This document shows positions 24,935 to 32,100 of a stretch of DNA of 64,000 bases, piece after piece. The position numbers were made by a program, and so were the translations under genes. The DNA comes from Pseudomonas fluorescens (lineage in GTDB: Bacteria > Pseudomonadota > Gammaproteobacteria > Pseudomonadales > Pseudomonadaceae). The notes beneath the pieces were generated by a model, which worked only from the letters and a program-made list of their open reading frames with translations, was not told the DNA's origin and searched no databases. Positions within the stretch are counted from its first letter, which is position 1. Each line of letters begins with the position of its first letter. Location of the stretch: positions 5,766,001 through 5,830,000 of the forward strand of contig NZ_LT907842.1 in NCBI RefSeq assembly GCF_900215245.1, given 5' to 3'.

Positions 24935-25324
24935 TCAAATGCCAAGCGCTCCCATCAAAGTCGAAGCATCCTTTAACAGCTCGGGATCTTGGCTTAAATT
25001 CTTCACTTCGGCCAAAGCGCAAACGGCCTTTTGCGCCGCACTTGCATTTCTCTGCCAACACTCTGCACTCACACTTGCAAGAGCTGCAAGCAGCTCGCCG
25101 TCGTATCTCTCTCCTGCCAACACATCATCATGTAGTAATATCACAGCAAAGGGTAATAGCTCATCAACAAAAAGATTTTGCCTAATTGCGCGGCATACAT
25201 CTCCTATACTTAAGTGATCTAGTGGAGTATCACATACCAAAAGATACCATTCGGTCAAAGACGACGGGCTGTCTTCTGGTAACCAACTAATTTGAGTAAG
25301 TCTTTCCAACTCACGAAACGTCAT
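24935..25324 (-). CDS. CdiI family immunity protein (CdiI_2-like), orphan module
   Basis: A 129-residue protein. MTFRELERLTQISWLPEDSP, the central PLDHLSIGDVCRAIRQNLFV, then LLPFAVILLHDDVLAGERYDGELL, match the CdiI_2 family of contact-dependent inhibition immunity proteins. Its ATG overlaps the stop of the toxin remnant at 25321 (ATGA), the usual toxin-immunity coupling. It would protect against the cognate Ntox28-like toxin delivered by sibling cells. The gene is intact although its toxin partner is broken. Confidence 0.8.
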   Translation of the reverse strand: MTFRELERLTQISWLPEDSPSSLTEWYLLVCDTPLDHLSIGDVCRAIRQNLFVDELLPFAVILLHDDVLAGERYDGELLAALASVSAECWQRNASAAQKAVCALAEVKNLSQDPELLKDASTLMGALGI

Positions 25325-25802
25325 ATCCCGGCACCATTTAAAGCTGACTCAATACGATCGATAGTATCGACCGCTCGCTGGCGTGCAGCTTGCGCTGACG
25401 GTTCATTCACCCCCTTCAAAGTGTCCGCATGGTTCCGTAAACCTCGAAGAGTGTCGTTCATCTCTTTTAGGTGATCCCAATAACCACCGCCAGGCTTCGG
25501 AACAGGATTACCAGCCATATCCTTTAAGGTACCCGTAATATCACTATCCTTGAAATTATTAAGAATATTGTCAATTTTTCCGACAGCTCTTTTTGGCCTT
25601 GACTCAGCGTAGCCAGAGTGTCTCCAACCCCTTTTGGACCTTGTAAATACCTTATCGCCTTTTCCAGCTGCGCCAACCCTGCCGGATCAGTATCCCCCGG
25701 CAACCGAGGCCTAGACTCGACTCTACCACCACCGGCCCCACCGCCGCTTATCAAGGCTAGCCGGTCCATCGAAGGACCCCAGTCTGCAATCTGCTTGGCC
25801 AA
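25321..25802 (-). pseudogene. Orphan CdiA C-terminal toxin (Ntox28-like), frameshifted
   Basis: Two overlapping frames together encode one toxin tail. The first (25802 down to about 25579) gives IADWGPSMDRLALISGGGAG and LEKAIRYLQGPKGVGDTLAT, then KELSEK. The second (from about 25575 down to 25321) gives MAGNPVPKPGGGYWDHLKEM and NDTLRGLRNHADTLKGV. The PKPGGGYWDHLKE...LRGL segment matches polymorphic toxin type 28. Adding one A in the run at 25575-25579 restores one frame reading SEKIDNILNNFKDSDITGTL. No ATG is present; upstream it is cut by element 3. Confidence 0.75.
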
Positions 25803-25884
25803 AGAAAATAGGGGTCAAAGAAAATAGGGGTCAGACCACATTTAGTGCTCCGTCAGAAGAATAGTAGTCTGACCCCATTTTTCT
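25801..25884 (+). repeat. GGTCAGACC palindromic element 3, with duplicated edge
   Basis: AAAGAAAATAGGGGTC is directly repeated at the left edge (25801-25816 and again at about 25817-25832). Arms are GGTCAGACCAC (25829-25839) and GTAGTCTGACC (25864-25874), one mismatch from the norm. It separates the Ntox28-like module from a toxin fragment. Confidence 0.85.
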
Positions 25885-25996
25885 CGGCTCTTAACTGCAT
25901 TATCGACTTTTCCGTGATAGGGAGCACCTTCATAGTCCAATCGGCGCATGGCGTCTGCACTTTCGCCGGCAGCTCCTGTCGCTTTTGCACCATCAA
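25876..25996 (-). pseudogene. Toxin fragment, both ends missing
   Basis: On the minus strand, directly after the stop of the neighbouring immunity gene, a frame reads FDGAKATGAAGESADAMRRL and DYEGAPYHGKVDNAVKSRE before entering element 3. It has neither start nor stop of its own. The APYHGKVDNAVKS stretch has the look of a polymorphic-toxin domain entry. The family is not assigned. Confidence 0.5.
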
Positions 25997-25997
25997 A

Positions 25998-26447
25998 TTA
26001 TTGGAGCAAAAACCTCTCTCTTAGTTTTTCCACAACTCGGCTCATTGCTACAAGCGGGTCGACACCATCCTGAGAGTAAATACTGCACGAAGCCATATCT
26101 TCCGGATAATCAAAGTCCGCATAGACTTCCTGAAGTCTATTTATTTTATTTTCGTCACTGTCATTCGACGTATCAATACAAAGTAGAAAAGCTAAACGCC
26201 ACTTTTCAATTTCGGCAAGAAGGTTCGTCATCTCCATTTGTTTTGAGACAACCTCAAGAAGTTCTTCATCGCTTAAATATTCGCCTCCAGCAATGATGGC
26301 AACGCGCTCGCTTTCGCAACCATTTAAAAGCTGATTCATGGCAAACTCAAAAATATCTTCTCGCCTTATCCAGCGCTTTCTAAATCCCAAAAAAATGGTT
26401 GACCAACAAGCCAAACCCAAACTAATCAATACACCAAGTGGGGACAT
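25998..26447 (-). CDS. DUF2247-like immunity protein, orphan module
   Basis: A 149-residue protein. WSTIFLGFRKRWIRREDIFE, the NQLLNGCESERVAIIAGG stretch, then DEELLEVVSKQ, resemble DUF2247, a family repeatedly found beside CdiA and Rhs toxins. A strong AAGGAGAAGG precedes the ATG at 26447 and overlaps the 3' end of the toxin remnant at 26458. Base composition is AT-rich compared with the chromosome. It is probably the immunity partner of that toxin. Confidence 0.65.
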   Translation of the reverse strand: MSPLGVLISLGLACWSTIFLGFRKRWIRREDIFEFAMNQLLNGCESERVAIIAGGEYLSDEELLEVVSKQMEMTNLLAEIEKWRLAFLLCIDTSNDSDENKINRLQEVYADFDYPEDMASCSIYSQDGVDPLVAMSRVVEKLRERFLLQ

Positions 26448-26457
26448 TACCTTCTCC

Positions 26458-26768
26458 TTATTTTTTCGGAATTTGGTTAGGCAGGCCAGTTACTTGACCA
26501 CCGGGAATAAAGCGCCGATGAGTCACGTTGCCTTCATCAACAATCCATTCAAAAACCCCACCAACTCCGTTATTGCTGCCTTCAATCTGCCTTAACTCTG
26601 ACACCCTAACCACCTCGCCACCTGGTCCTTTGGTTGGTATCTCAAATTTAGCTGCATCACCAGCATAGTTATCAATTATGTCATTAAATCCGTGCTGGCC
26701 ATCAGGAAGTTTATTTGCGCTCCCGACTCTTGGCTTCCCTATGACTGAATTATCAATTGCTTTTGAAG
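26458..26768 (-). pseudogene. Orphan CdiA C-terminal toxin without a start
   Basis: No ATG-initiated frame exists, but the minus strand is open from element 4 to TAA at 26458-26460. It reads AIDNSVIGKPRVGSANKLPD and HGFNDIIDNYAGDAAKFEIP, then VVRVSELRQIEGSNNGVGGV, FEWIVDEGNVTHRRFIPGGQ and VTGLPNQIPKK. This HGFNDIIDNYAG...FEWIV...VTHRRFIP pattern is common at the C-terminus of Pseudomonas FHA/CdiA proteins. Lacking the delivery region, it would need to recombine onto cdiA to be used. Confidence 0.75.
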
Positions 26769-26801
26769 AAAAATAGGGGTCAGACCCTGAGGGATCCCCG
26801 A
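26768..26801 (+). repeat. GGTCAGACC half element 4 with GAGGGATCCCC
   Basis: AAAAATAGGGGTCAGACC is followed by CTGAGGGATCCCC instead of the usual centre. It is the reverse order of the GGGGATCCCTCAGGGTCAGACC seen at element 2. It cuts the upstream end of the orphan toxin at 26458. Confidence 0.8.
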
Positions 26802-26882
26802 TTTATCTTACCGAAAATCAAGAAGTTGGAATATTGAAGAGGCCTGCATGAGTCGGCAACTTGGTTTGCACCACACAAGAGG

Positions 26883-26945
26883 AAAATAGGGGTCAGACCA
26901 CGTTTAGTGCTCCGTCAGAAGAATAGTGGTCTGACCCCGTTTTTC
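26883..26945 (+). repeat. GGTCAGACC palindromic element 5
   Basis: A full element with arms GGTCAGACCAC (26891-26901) and GTGGTCTGACC (26926-26936), centre GTTTAGTGCTCCGTCAGAAG. The 81 bases between elements 4 and 5 (26802-26882) hold no recognisable gene. Confidence 0.88.
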
Positions 26946-26962
26946 ATTGGACCAAGTAAAAA

Positions 26963-27268
26963 TTACTCTTTTCGACGATAAACGACCCTCTCAGCTTCCG
27001 ACAAGCTAGGTAGGTCTTCGTTGCCGACCAAAATTTCCGACTTGCATTTTAAATTTGAGTCCTGATAAGCAGTATATTGACATATGATATCTTCGACCTC
27101 ATCAATATCATCCTCTATATTTTCTTCAAGATAAAATCTAATTAACCAAACATCATCTTCACAAGACAATACCACCATCCTGAAGTTTGGAGTAACTGCC
27201 CCCAGCATCGCTTGAACAAGCATTAAGACTTGGAAATTCCAAGTTTTCAATTCAGCTTCTGCATTCAT
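26963..27268 (-). CDS. Putative immunity protein, orphan module (family not recognised)
   Basis: A 101-residue acidic protein (LKTWNFQVLMLVQAMLGAVT, then RFYLEENIEDDIDEVEDIIC). I do not recognise a family. The immunity call rests on position: its ATG at 27266-27268 overlaps the TGA of the toxin tail at 27265-27267 (ATGA), and small acidic partners of basic toxins are usual. An in-frame start four codons upstream is possible but less likely. It is intact and AT-rich. Confidence 0.6.
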   Translation of the reverse strand: MNAEAELKTWNFQVLMLVQAMLGAVTPNFRMVVLSCEDDVWLIRFYLEENIEDDIDEVEDIICQYTAYQDSNLKCKSEILVGNEDLPSLSEAERVVYRRKE

Positions 27269-27525
27269 TTCTGAGTCCAATTAGGGTTAGCAGGGACAAT
27301 ACTTGGGCTTTTTGTACCTTTGATGATAAAGACATTAGTTGGCTGAGCGGTTATACCAACGCCAGCGTTAACGTTAGTGCCGGTTACGCCTTCAAACTTG
27401 ACCACCGAAAACCCTTGAGCATTCTTACCTAAAATCTTAACCTGCCCTATGCGGTAAGCGTCTAGTACTTTTTGAGCATCATCAACGCTGCTCAAGAACC
27501 CACCGCCTCCTCGAGCTTCAAGCTC
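27265..27525 (-). pseudogene. Orphan CdiA C-terminal toxin tail
   Basis: The minus strand is open from the half element at 27529 to TGA at 27265. It reads PELEARGGGGFLSSVDDAQK and VLDAYRIGQVKILGKNAQGF, then VTGTNVNAGVGI and PTNVFIIKGTKSPSIVPANP. This type of ending occurs in Pseudomonas CdiA/FHA proteins; I could not assign the toxin class with confidence. There is no real start. It is coupled (ATGA) to the immunity gene at 26963. Confidence 0.65.
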
Positions 27526-27528
27526 AGG

Positions 27529-27556
27529 AAGAATAGTGGTCTGACCCCATTTTTCT
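27529..27556 (+). repeat. GGTCAGACC right half element 6a
   Basis: GAAGAATAGTGGTCTGACCCC followed by ATTTTTC is the right half of the element, fused directly to the toxin tail at 27525. A full copy follows ten bases later. Confidence 0.8.
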
Positions 27557-27565
27557 ACAAAAAAA

Positions 27566-27625
27566 CAGCGGTTAGACCACGTTTAGTGCTCCGTTAGAAG
27601 AATAGTGGTCTGACCCCATTTTTTC
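27566..27625 (+). repeat. GGTCAGACC palindromic element 6b
   Basis: A full element with one variant arm, GGTTAGACCAC (27570-27580), and GTGGTCTGACC (27605-27615). It truncates an immunity frame that has only its first five codons left (see 27572-27637). Confidence 0.85.
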
Positions 27626-27637
27626 ACATTTTTTCAT
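27572..27637 (-). pseudogene. Immunity gene stub cut by a repeat after five codons
   Basis: Three bases after the TAA of the toxin tail at 27641, an ATG (27635-27637) opens MKKCE and then runs straight into the element (KMGSDHYSSNGALNVV, stop). The expected position for an immunity gene holds only this stub, so the original gene has been lost to the repeat. Confidence 0.5.
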
Positions 27638-27640
27638 AAA

Positions 27641-27785
27641 TTACATTCCATGATGATGTTTGACATTGAGATCGTACTGCTTAAGAGTCTGCTCAAATTT
27701 AGCTCTGACCTCAGGCGTCCAGCTCTTCCAGTAGTACCCACTAAACTCATTAGCGATTACCGCCCCGTTGGGCCCTCGCCGGAAG
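27641..27785 (-). pseudogene. Orphan CdiA C-terminal toxin tail ending HHHGM
   Basis: The minus strand is open from half element 7 to TAA at 27641-27643 and reads GPNGAVIANEFSGYYWKSWT and PEVRAKFEQTLKQYDLNVKH, then HHGM. The first part is missing. The histidine-rich end may indicate a metal-dependent nuclease, but no family is assigned. Its immunity gene survives only as a stub. Confidence 0.5.
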
Positions 27786-27810
27786 AATAGTGGTCTGACC
27801 CCATTTTTCC
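27781..27810 (+). repeat. GGTCAGACC right half element 7
   Basis: GGAAGAATAGTGGTCTGACCC followed by CATTTTTCC: the right half only, abutting the toxin tail at 27641-27785. Confidence 0.8.
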
Positions 27811-27858
27811 TCTGCCGGTAGATTGAGCGCTTCTTGATCTTGAATAAACGTTCCCCAA

Positions 27859-28254
27859 CTAGACTGGAGACTTCTTCGAGTAACGCTCTTCTAATCTCTC
27901 CACAGACCTTAGAACACTGCCCCCATCATCAGGAAAGAAAGTAGAGTAAACATCAGCTGCAATTTTCATCAGGGAAACGTAGTCTGGCACTGGGATACTT
28001 GAAGTTTCCACTTCGCCCAAAAAGAAACTGACCTCACTGAAATCTTCTGGATCGTCCCAGTCCTGATCAAGAGAGTAAAAAAATCCTTCACTCACAGAGA
28101 AGCCAACTCCCCGCGAAGCGTCATAGATAAACGCTGGAAAATTAGTCCTCCCCCTCGCCATAGAAGCCTCTATCAATTCGTAAAGGTCTTCATAATCCAG
28201 ACCAGTTGAAGCAAATGACTCCTTTAGGCTCTCAAGCCAAGCCAAGCTAGCCAT
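27859..28254 (-). CDS. Putative immunity protein, orphan module (family not recognised)
   Basis: A 131-residue acidic protein (MASLAWLESLKESFASTGLD, then FPAFIYDASRGVGFSVSEGF and SEVSFFLGEVETSSIPVPDY). I cannot place it in a family. Immunity is inferred because its ATG overlaps the TGA of a toxin remnant (TGATG at 28252-28256) and because of its place in the CDI remnant array. The gene is intact. Confidence 0.6.
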   Translation of the reverse strand: MASLAWLESLKESFASTGLDYEDLYELIEASMARGRTNFPAFIYDASRGVGFSVSEGFFYSLDQDWDDPEDFSEVSFFLGEVETSSIPVPDYVSLMKIAADVYSTFFPDDGGSVLRSVERLEERYSKKSPV

Positions 28255-28310
28255 CAGTTTGTCCTCCGCGGCATAGTGATAAAGGAGTTTGTTATTTCTC
28301 CAGTCTTGCT
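28254..28310 (-). pseudogene. Last 18 or so residues of an orphan toxin
   Basis: The minus strand reads NPRNSKTGEITNSFITMPRR, then TN and TGA, immediately before the immunity ATG, and is cut upstream by element 8. Only the extreme C-terminus of the toxin survives. Confidence 0.5.
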
Positions 28311-28315
28311 ATTAC

Positions 28316-28348
28316 GGGGATTCCTCAGGGTCTGACCCCGTTTTTCTG
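28316..28348 (+). repeat. GGTCTGACC half element 8 with GGGGATTCCTCAG lead
   Basis: GGGGATTCCTCAGGGTCTGAC followed by CCCGTTTTTC: a diverged form of the GGGGATCCCTCAGGG lead joined to a right arm. It cuts the immunity fragment on one side and the toxin tail on the other. Confidence 0.75.
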
Positions 28349-28453
28349 CAATATTTGCAACAAAGACTCTTCATAGGAGACATCTAACTCTTCACTATAA
28401 GCGGCCATAGCAGCTTCGCAAAGCTTATCAAACTGTCTAATTGTGTCACTCAC
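28325..28453 (-). pseudogene. Truncated immunity gene
   Basis: A GTG start at 28451-28453 overlaps the toxin stop (frame GTG AGT GAC). It encodes SDTIRQFDKLCEAAMAAYSE and ELDVSYEESLLQILQKN before entering element 8, where the frame ends within the repeat. About 40 residues remain. No family can be assigned to so short a piece. Confidence 0.5.
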
Positions 28454-28601
28454 TTTTTGGCACCCACGCACCTGATCTAGGGTTACCAAGAGTTGGCACC
28501 CATACTTTTTCTACGTACTTCCCTGATACGTCAAAGCCTTTTTGGGCAAAGGCTTTTTCTGCGGCGGCCTGCGCCGCTGGACCACTCAGCGTCTGACCCA
28601 T
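28446..28601 (-). pseudogene. Orphan toxin C-terminus, about 51 residues
   Basis: The minus strand reads GQTLSGPAAQAAAEKAFAQK and GFDVSGKYVEKVWVPTLGNP, then RSGAWVPKSE and TGA. The apparent ATG at 28601 lies in the repeat and is probably not a real start. The stop overlaps a GTG-initiated immunity fragment. Confidence 0.55.
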
Positions 28602-28622
28602 TTCTCTGACCCCATTTCTCCT
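28585..28622 (+). repeat. Partial GGTCTGACC element 9 (two right-arm ends)
   Basis: GTCTGACCCATTTCTCTGACCCCATTTCTCC holds two degenerate right-arm ends in tandem. It lies between the current cdiI (ending 28665) and the first displaced module. Confidence 0.6.
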
Positions 28623-28664
28623 TTATTTTGATGGACTTATGAAAAACGTGATCCGCTCAATGTT

Positions 28665-29180
28665 TTATCGAAGGGACCAGTCGTGTATCGATATAAACTT
28701 TATAACTTGTTCTGGCGCATCTTCTAAGGAAGCTCTGTAGTCCGTAACAAAACTAATCCCCGTCAATATGCTTCCGAATTTCTTCAGAAGAAAGTCATCA
28801 TCCGCATCATTAAACAAAACATCAAACTCCCTTTCCAAGCTCCGAAGATCATCTCCCACGCTGACACTATTAAATCTCCCAAAATACCCTGCACCTACGG
28901 AAATTCTATAAAGCCTTCCTGCATTCTCAAAGTACAGCGAGACCACCTCATTCATAAATCGATATGAAAATAAAAGTTCATTACCAAAACCGATCCGCCT
29001 CTTAATTCCGACCCAAGAGTTATTCTTAAGGAGAATATCACGAACAGGTACTTCCGGACCGTACCACTCAACCTCCCCAACCTCTTCGCTAACATTGGAA
29101 AATGACTCACCCAAAGAAAATCCTGCTGCTGATATACCTGGAATAAGGTCAGCGTACAAATCAGGGAATAAATTTCTCAT
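28665..29180 (-). CDS. cdiI: CdiI immunity protein of the current CdiA toxin
   Basis: A 171-residue protein starting three bases after the cdiA stop (TGA, TAT, ATG). That position is the defining place of CdiI, which binds and neutralises the C-terminal toxin arriving from neighbouring cells. The sequence (MRNLFPDLYADLIPGISAAG, then VEWYGPEVPVRDILLKNNSW and SISVGAGYFGRF-like strands) fits no family I recognise. It is AT-rich like the displaced modules, in contrast to the GC-rich cdiA body. Confidence 0.75.
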   Translation of the reverse strand: MRNLFPDLYADLIPGISAAGFSLGESFSNVSEEVGEVEWYGPEVPVRDILLKNNSWVGIKRRIGFGNELLFSYRFMNEVVSLYFENAGRLYRISVGAGYFGRFNSVSVGDDLRSLEREFDVLFNDADDDFLLKKFGSILTGISFVTDYRASLEDAPEQVIKFISIHDWSLR

Positions 29181-29183
29181 ATA

Positions 29184-32100
29184 TCAGTTCCAACCCTTCC
29201 ACTCACCGCCCTCATATTTCAGACGATTTCCTTGGGTATCATAGTATTGTTGATAACGCGTAATAGTGCCTGGACTAAAATCAGGCGACGGATCAATTAC
29301 CCGTATTTCTATATTTTTATTGCCAACCTTCTCAGTACTAACAAGCTTATAGTACGGACTATCACCGTGGGTTCCACCGCCCGGATGAAACTCTACCTCT
29401 TTTATTGTCGGGTGTCCTTCAACGTTAAAGACCTGTGCTTTACCTGAAGTACCAGCCAATGGTGCTTTCGGCGTAAGGCTCGCACCATCAAGCGTTAACG
29501 ACTGCTTGATGTCATCAATCGACTTACCCCACATGCTCGACGGCGATTCAGCAATATTTCGAGGAATCCCTGCTTGGGCAGCCAGATCGTCTCTCAGCCC
29601 AACACGCGCAATCGCAGAAGTAGCCGGCACTTCAGCTGCGCCCGTCGCTTTTACTACCGTCAACTCAGCCTTAACAACCTTAGCAGTGACCTTTTCGACG
29701 AGCAAGGCCCCGCTTTTGAGCGCTCCCCCAACCCCCGTCCCTAGCGCCACAACGTCGCTTATCAGCTTCCCGGCTTCACGCCCTGCGTTAAACGATCCAC
29801 TCGCCCCGGCTCGTTCATACTCCGATTGCAGATTGTCAATTCGTTCGATGTAGGACTGCTTCATAGTGTCCGAGACATGACCCAGCACATCCTCGCTTTC
29901 AAGCACGGACCTCAACGCCCGAAACGTCTGTATCGGGCTGCCGGCAACTTCCAAGATGCCCTTGACCGTATCAAGTAGCCCTTCCGGCACGCCAACCACT
30001 GCCCCACCCGCAAAGCTGGCGTCCTGCCCGGCGTCGATCAATTCCCACTTCGTATTGATCCTGAGTCTTTCTAGTGCATCTTCGCTTTCTGCCAGCTCTT
30101 TCGCTCTCTGAGACTTTTGATGCTCGCCCAGGTAGTTGTACTGCGTAGCATTCTTCGCGACCCAAGCCCCCTTCTCCATGGCGGCCGCATCTGCATCCTT
30201 CTGCCCCGCCGCCGCCAGCACACCGACAATCTGCGAACTCATCGTCAGCAATTCTTCATTGCCTTTGACCAGAGTATTCAGATGAGTAACCAGCGCCTCA
30301 TTCGCGCCCGCAGCCAGCGCACCGGTTTTGAAGTCGCCGCCCGTAGCTTCAGCCAGCAAACCACCGACCATCGCGTGAATCGCAATTTTGGGTGCAGATC
30401 CATCGGCAACTACACCTTGGGTGTAATTACCCACCAGGTTGAAACTCGCTGCCGCCAGTGTATTGAACAGCGCGCCTTTCAACGCATCGCTAGCGCTACC
30501 GCCCTGTCCCAGCGCCTTGCCCAGCAGCATGGACGTGCCGCTTTGCAATGTCTGGTTGGCAGCAAATTTACCGACACCACTCCAAGTATTCAGCAGACCT
30601 TGCGTCGTAACTTTCCCAGTGATTGTGTTTGTTTGAGTACCCGTCCAATCACCAAAATAAGCAGCGGTCAGGCCTGCTGTAGCACCCGCAATCACATACC
30701 CCTTCATCGCATCCGAAGAAGTCACATCCTTAAGCACTGCGCCCAGGTTGCCGCGATTATTGACGACGCTGACGCTTGCGTTGGTGGAGGCTCCCGACGC
30801 CACAGCCCCAGCTACCGCCCCTGCCGTACCGCCACCCGCTGCAGCTGCCGCCATAGGCCCAACCACCGCCGCCATCACAATCGCAATAATGATCTGCGAA
30901 GCCGGCCCCAACCCCGAGTTGCTGTACTTGAAGCTGTCATGAATCTCCTTGACCTGCCTCCAGTCCACATCACCCCTTGCCTCGGCGTCCTTGATCCACG
31001 CCAACTGGGGATCAGCCTTGACCATCGCATCAATGGATTGGCTGACGGTCTGTTGATTGACCTGATTGACGTCAATCTTCAGGCCTTCGACCGCCTTGAT
31101 CGCGATGCTGCCCTCGGCAACCATTTGGGTCTGGCGCAACGTCTCGTCGGTGTTGCCTTTGCCTTTGGAAGACACCCAGAAGGCATTGTTATTGCTCTTC
31201 TCATGACTCTCCTGCCGCAAATCCTTCACCGCCTCAAACGTCACCGCCCCACCACTGACAATCGCAATATCCCCGCCACTGTCGAGCTTCGCCGCTTGAT
31301 ACTTCTGATCCCCACCGCTCTCCAGCGTCAGGTTGCCCCCCGTCTTGATCTCGCTCCCGACATTCTTCACATCGGTCACTTCATCACGCTGGGTTTTCTT
31401 GCTGCCCCAACCGCCCTTTTTGCTCATGTCGTACAGCGAATAGTTGCTGTCTTGCGCGGCCAGCAGTTGCAGTTCGTTATCGGCATGCACGTAGGCTTCG
31501 TTGCCCGCGCTGATCTTGCTGGCGACCAGCGTCAGGTCGGTACCGGCGACAGCTATCAGGTCGCCGCCGGCTTTCAGTTCCGCACTTTGTTGGGTGACGT
31601 TGTCGAGTTGGGTGGTGGTTTTGGTGCCGCCTTTTTTGCCTTTTGAGTAGTCGTGTTGTTCGTTGGCGGCGGCGGCCAGGGTCAGGTTTTCGCCGGCTTT
31701 GACGCTGAGGTCTTTGGCGGCGCTGACGGTGCTGGCGACCACGGCGATGTCGCGGCGGGCGTCGATGGCGAGGTTACCGCCCACGTCCACGTTCGAGCCA
31801 TATTGCAGGGTGGTTTGCTCGGTGCCTTTGACGCGGCGGCGTTGGTAGGCGTAGTCGTCCTGTTCGGTCTGGCTGGCGATGACCACGTCGCGCCCGGCGG
31901 TCACGCTGGCGTTGCCACCGGCCTTGAGGTCGCTGCCGATGTTGAGCACATCGCGCCCGGCGTTGAGCTTGAGGGTGTCGGTGGCTTCGAAGCGCGAGGC
32001 GTCGCTGGCCACGTCGTTGCGCAGTTGGTAGCCTTCGCCTTGCTGCTTGAAGGTGGTGACGGTGCGCTCGTTGAGAATGTCGCCGGTCACAGCGGTGGCG

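Noticed and set aside
24768..28622. Insertion sequence or integron in the repeat-rich region
   Set aside because: No transposase or integrase frame is present, and no target-site duplications could be shown; the elements are short palindromes only.
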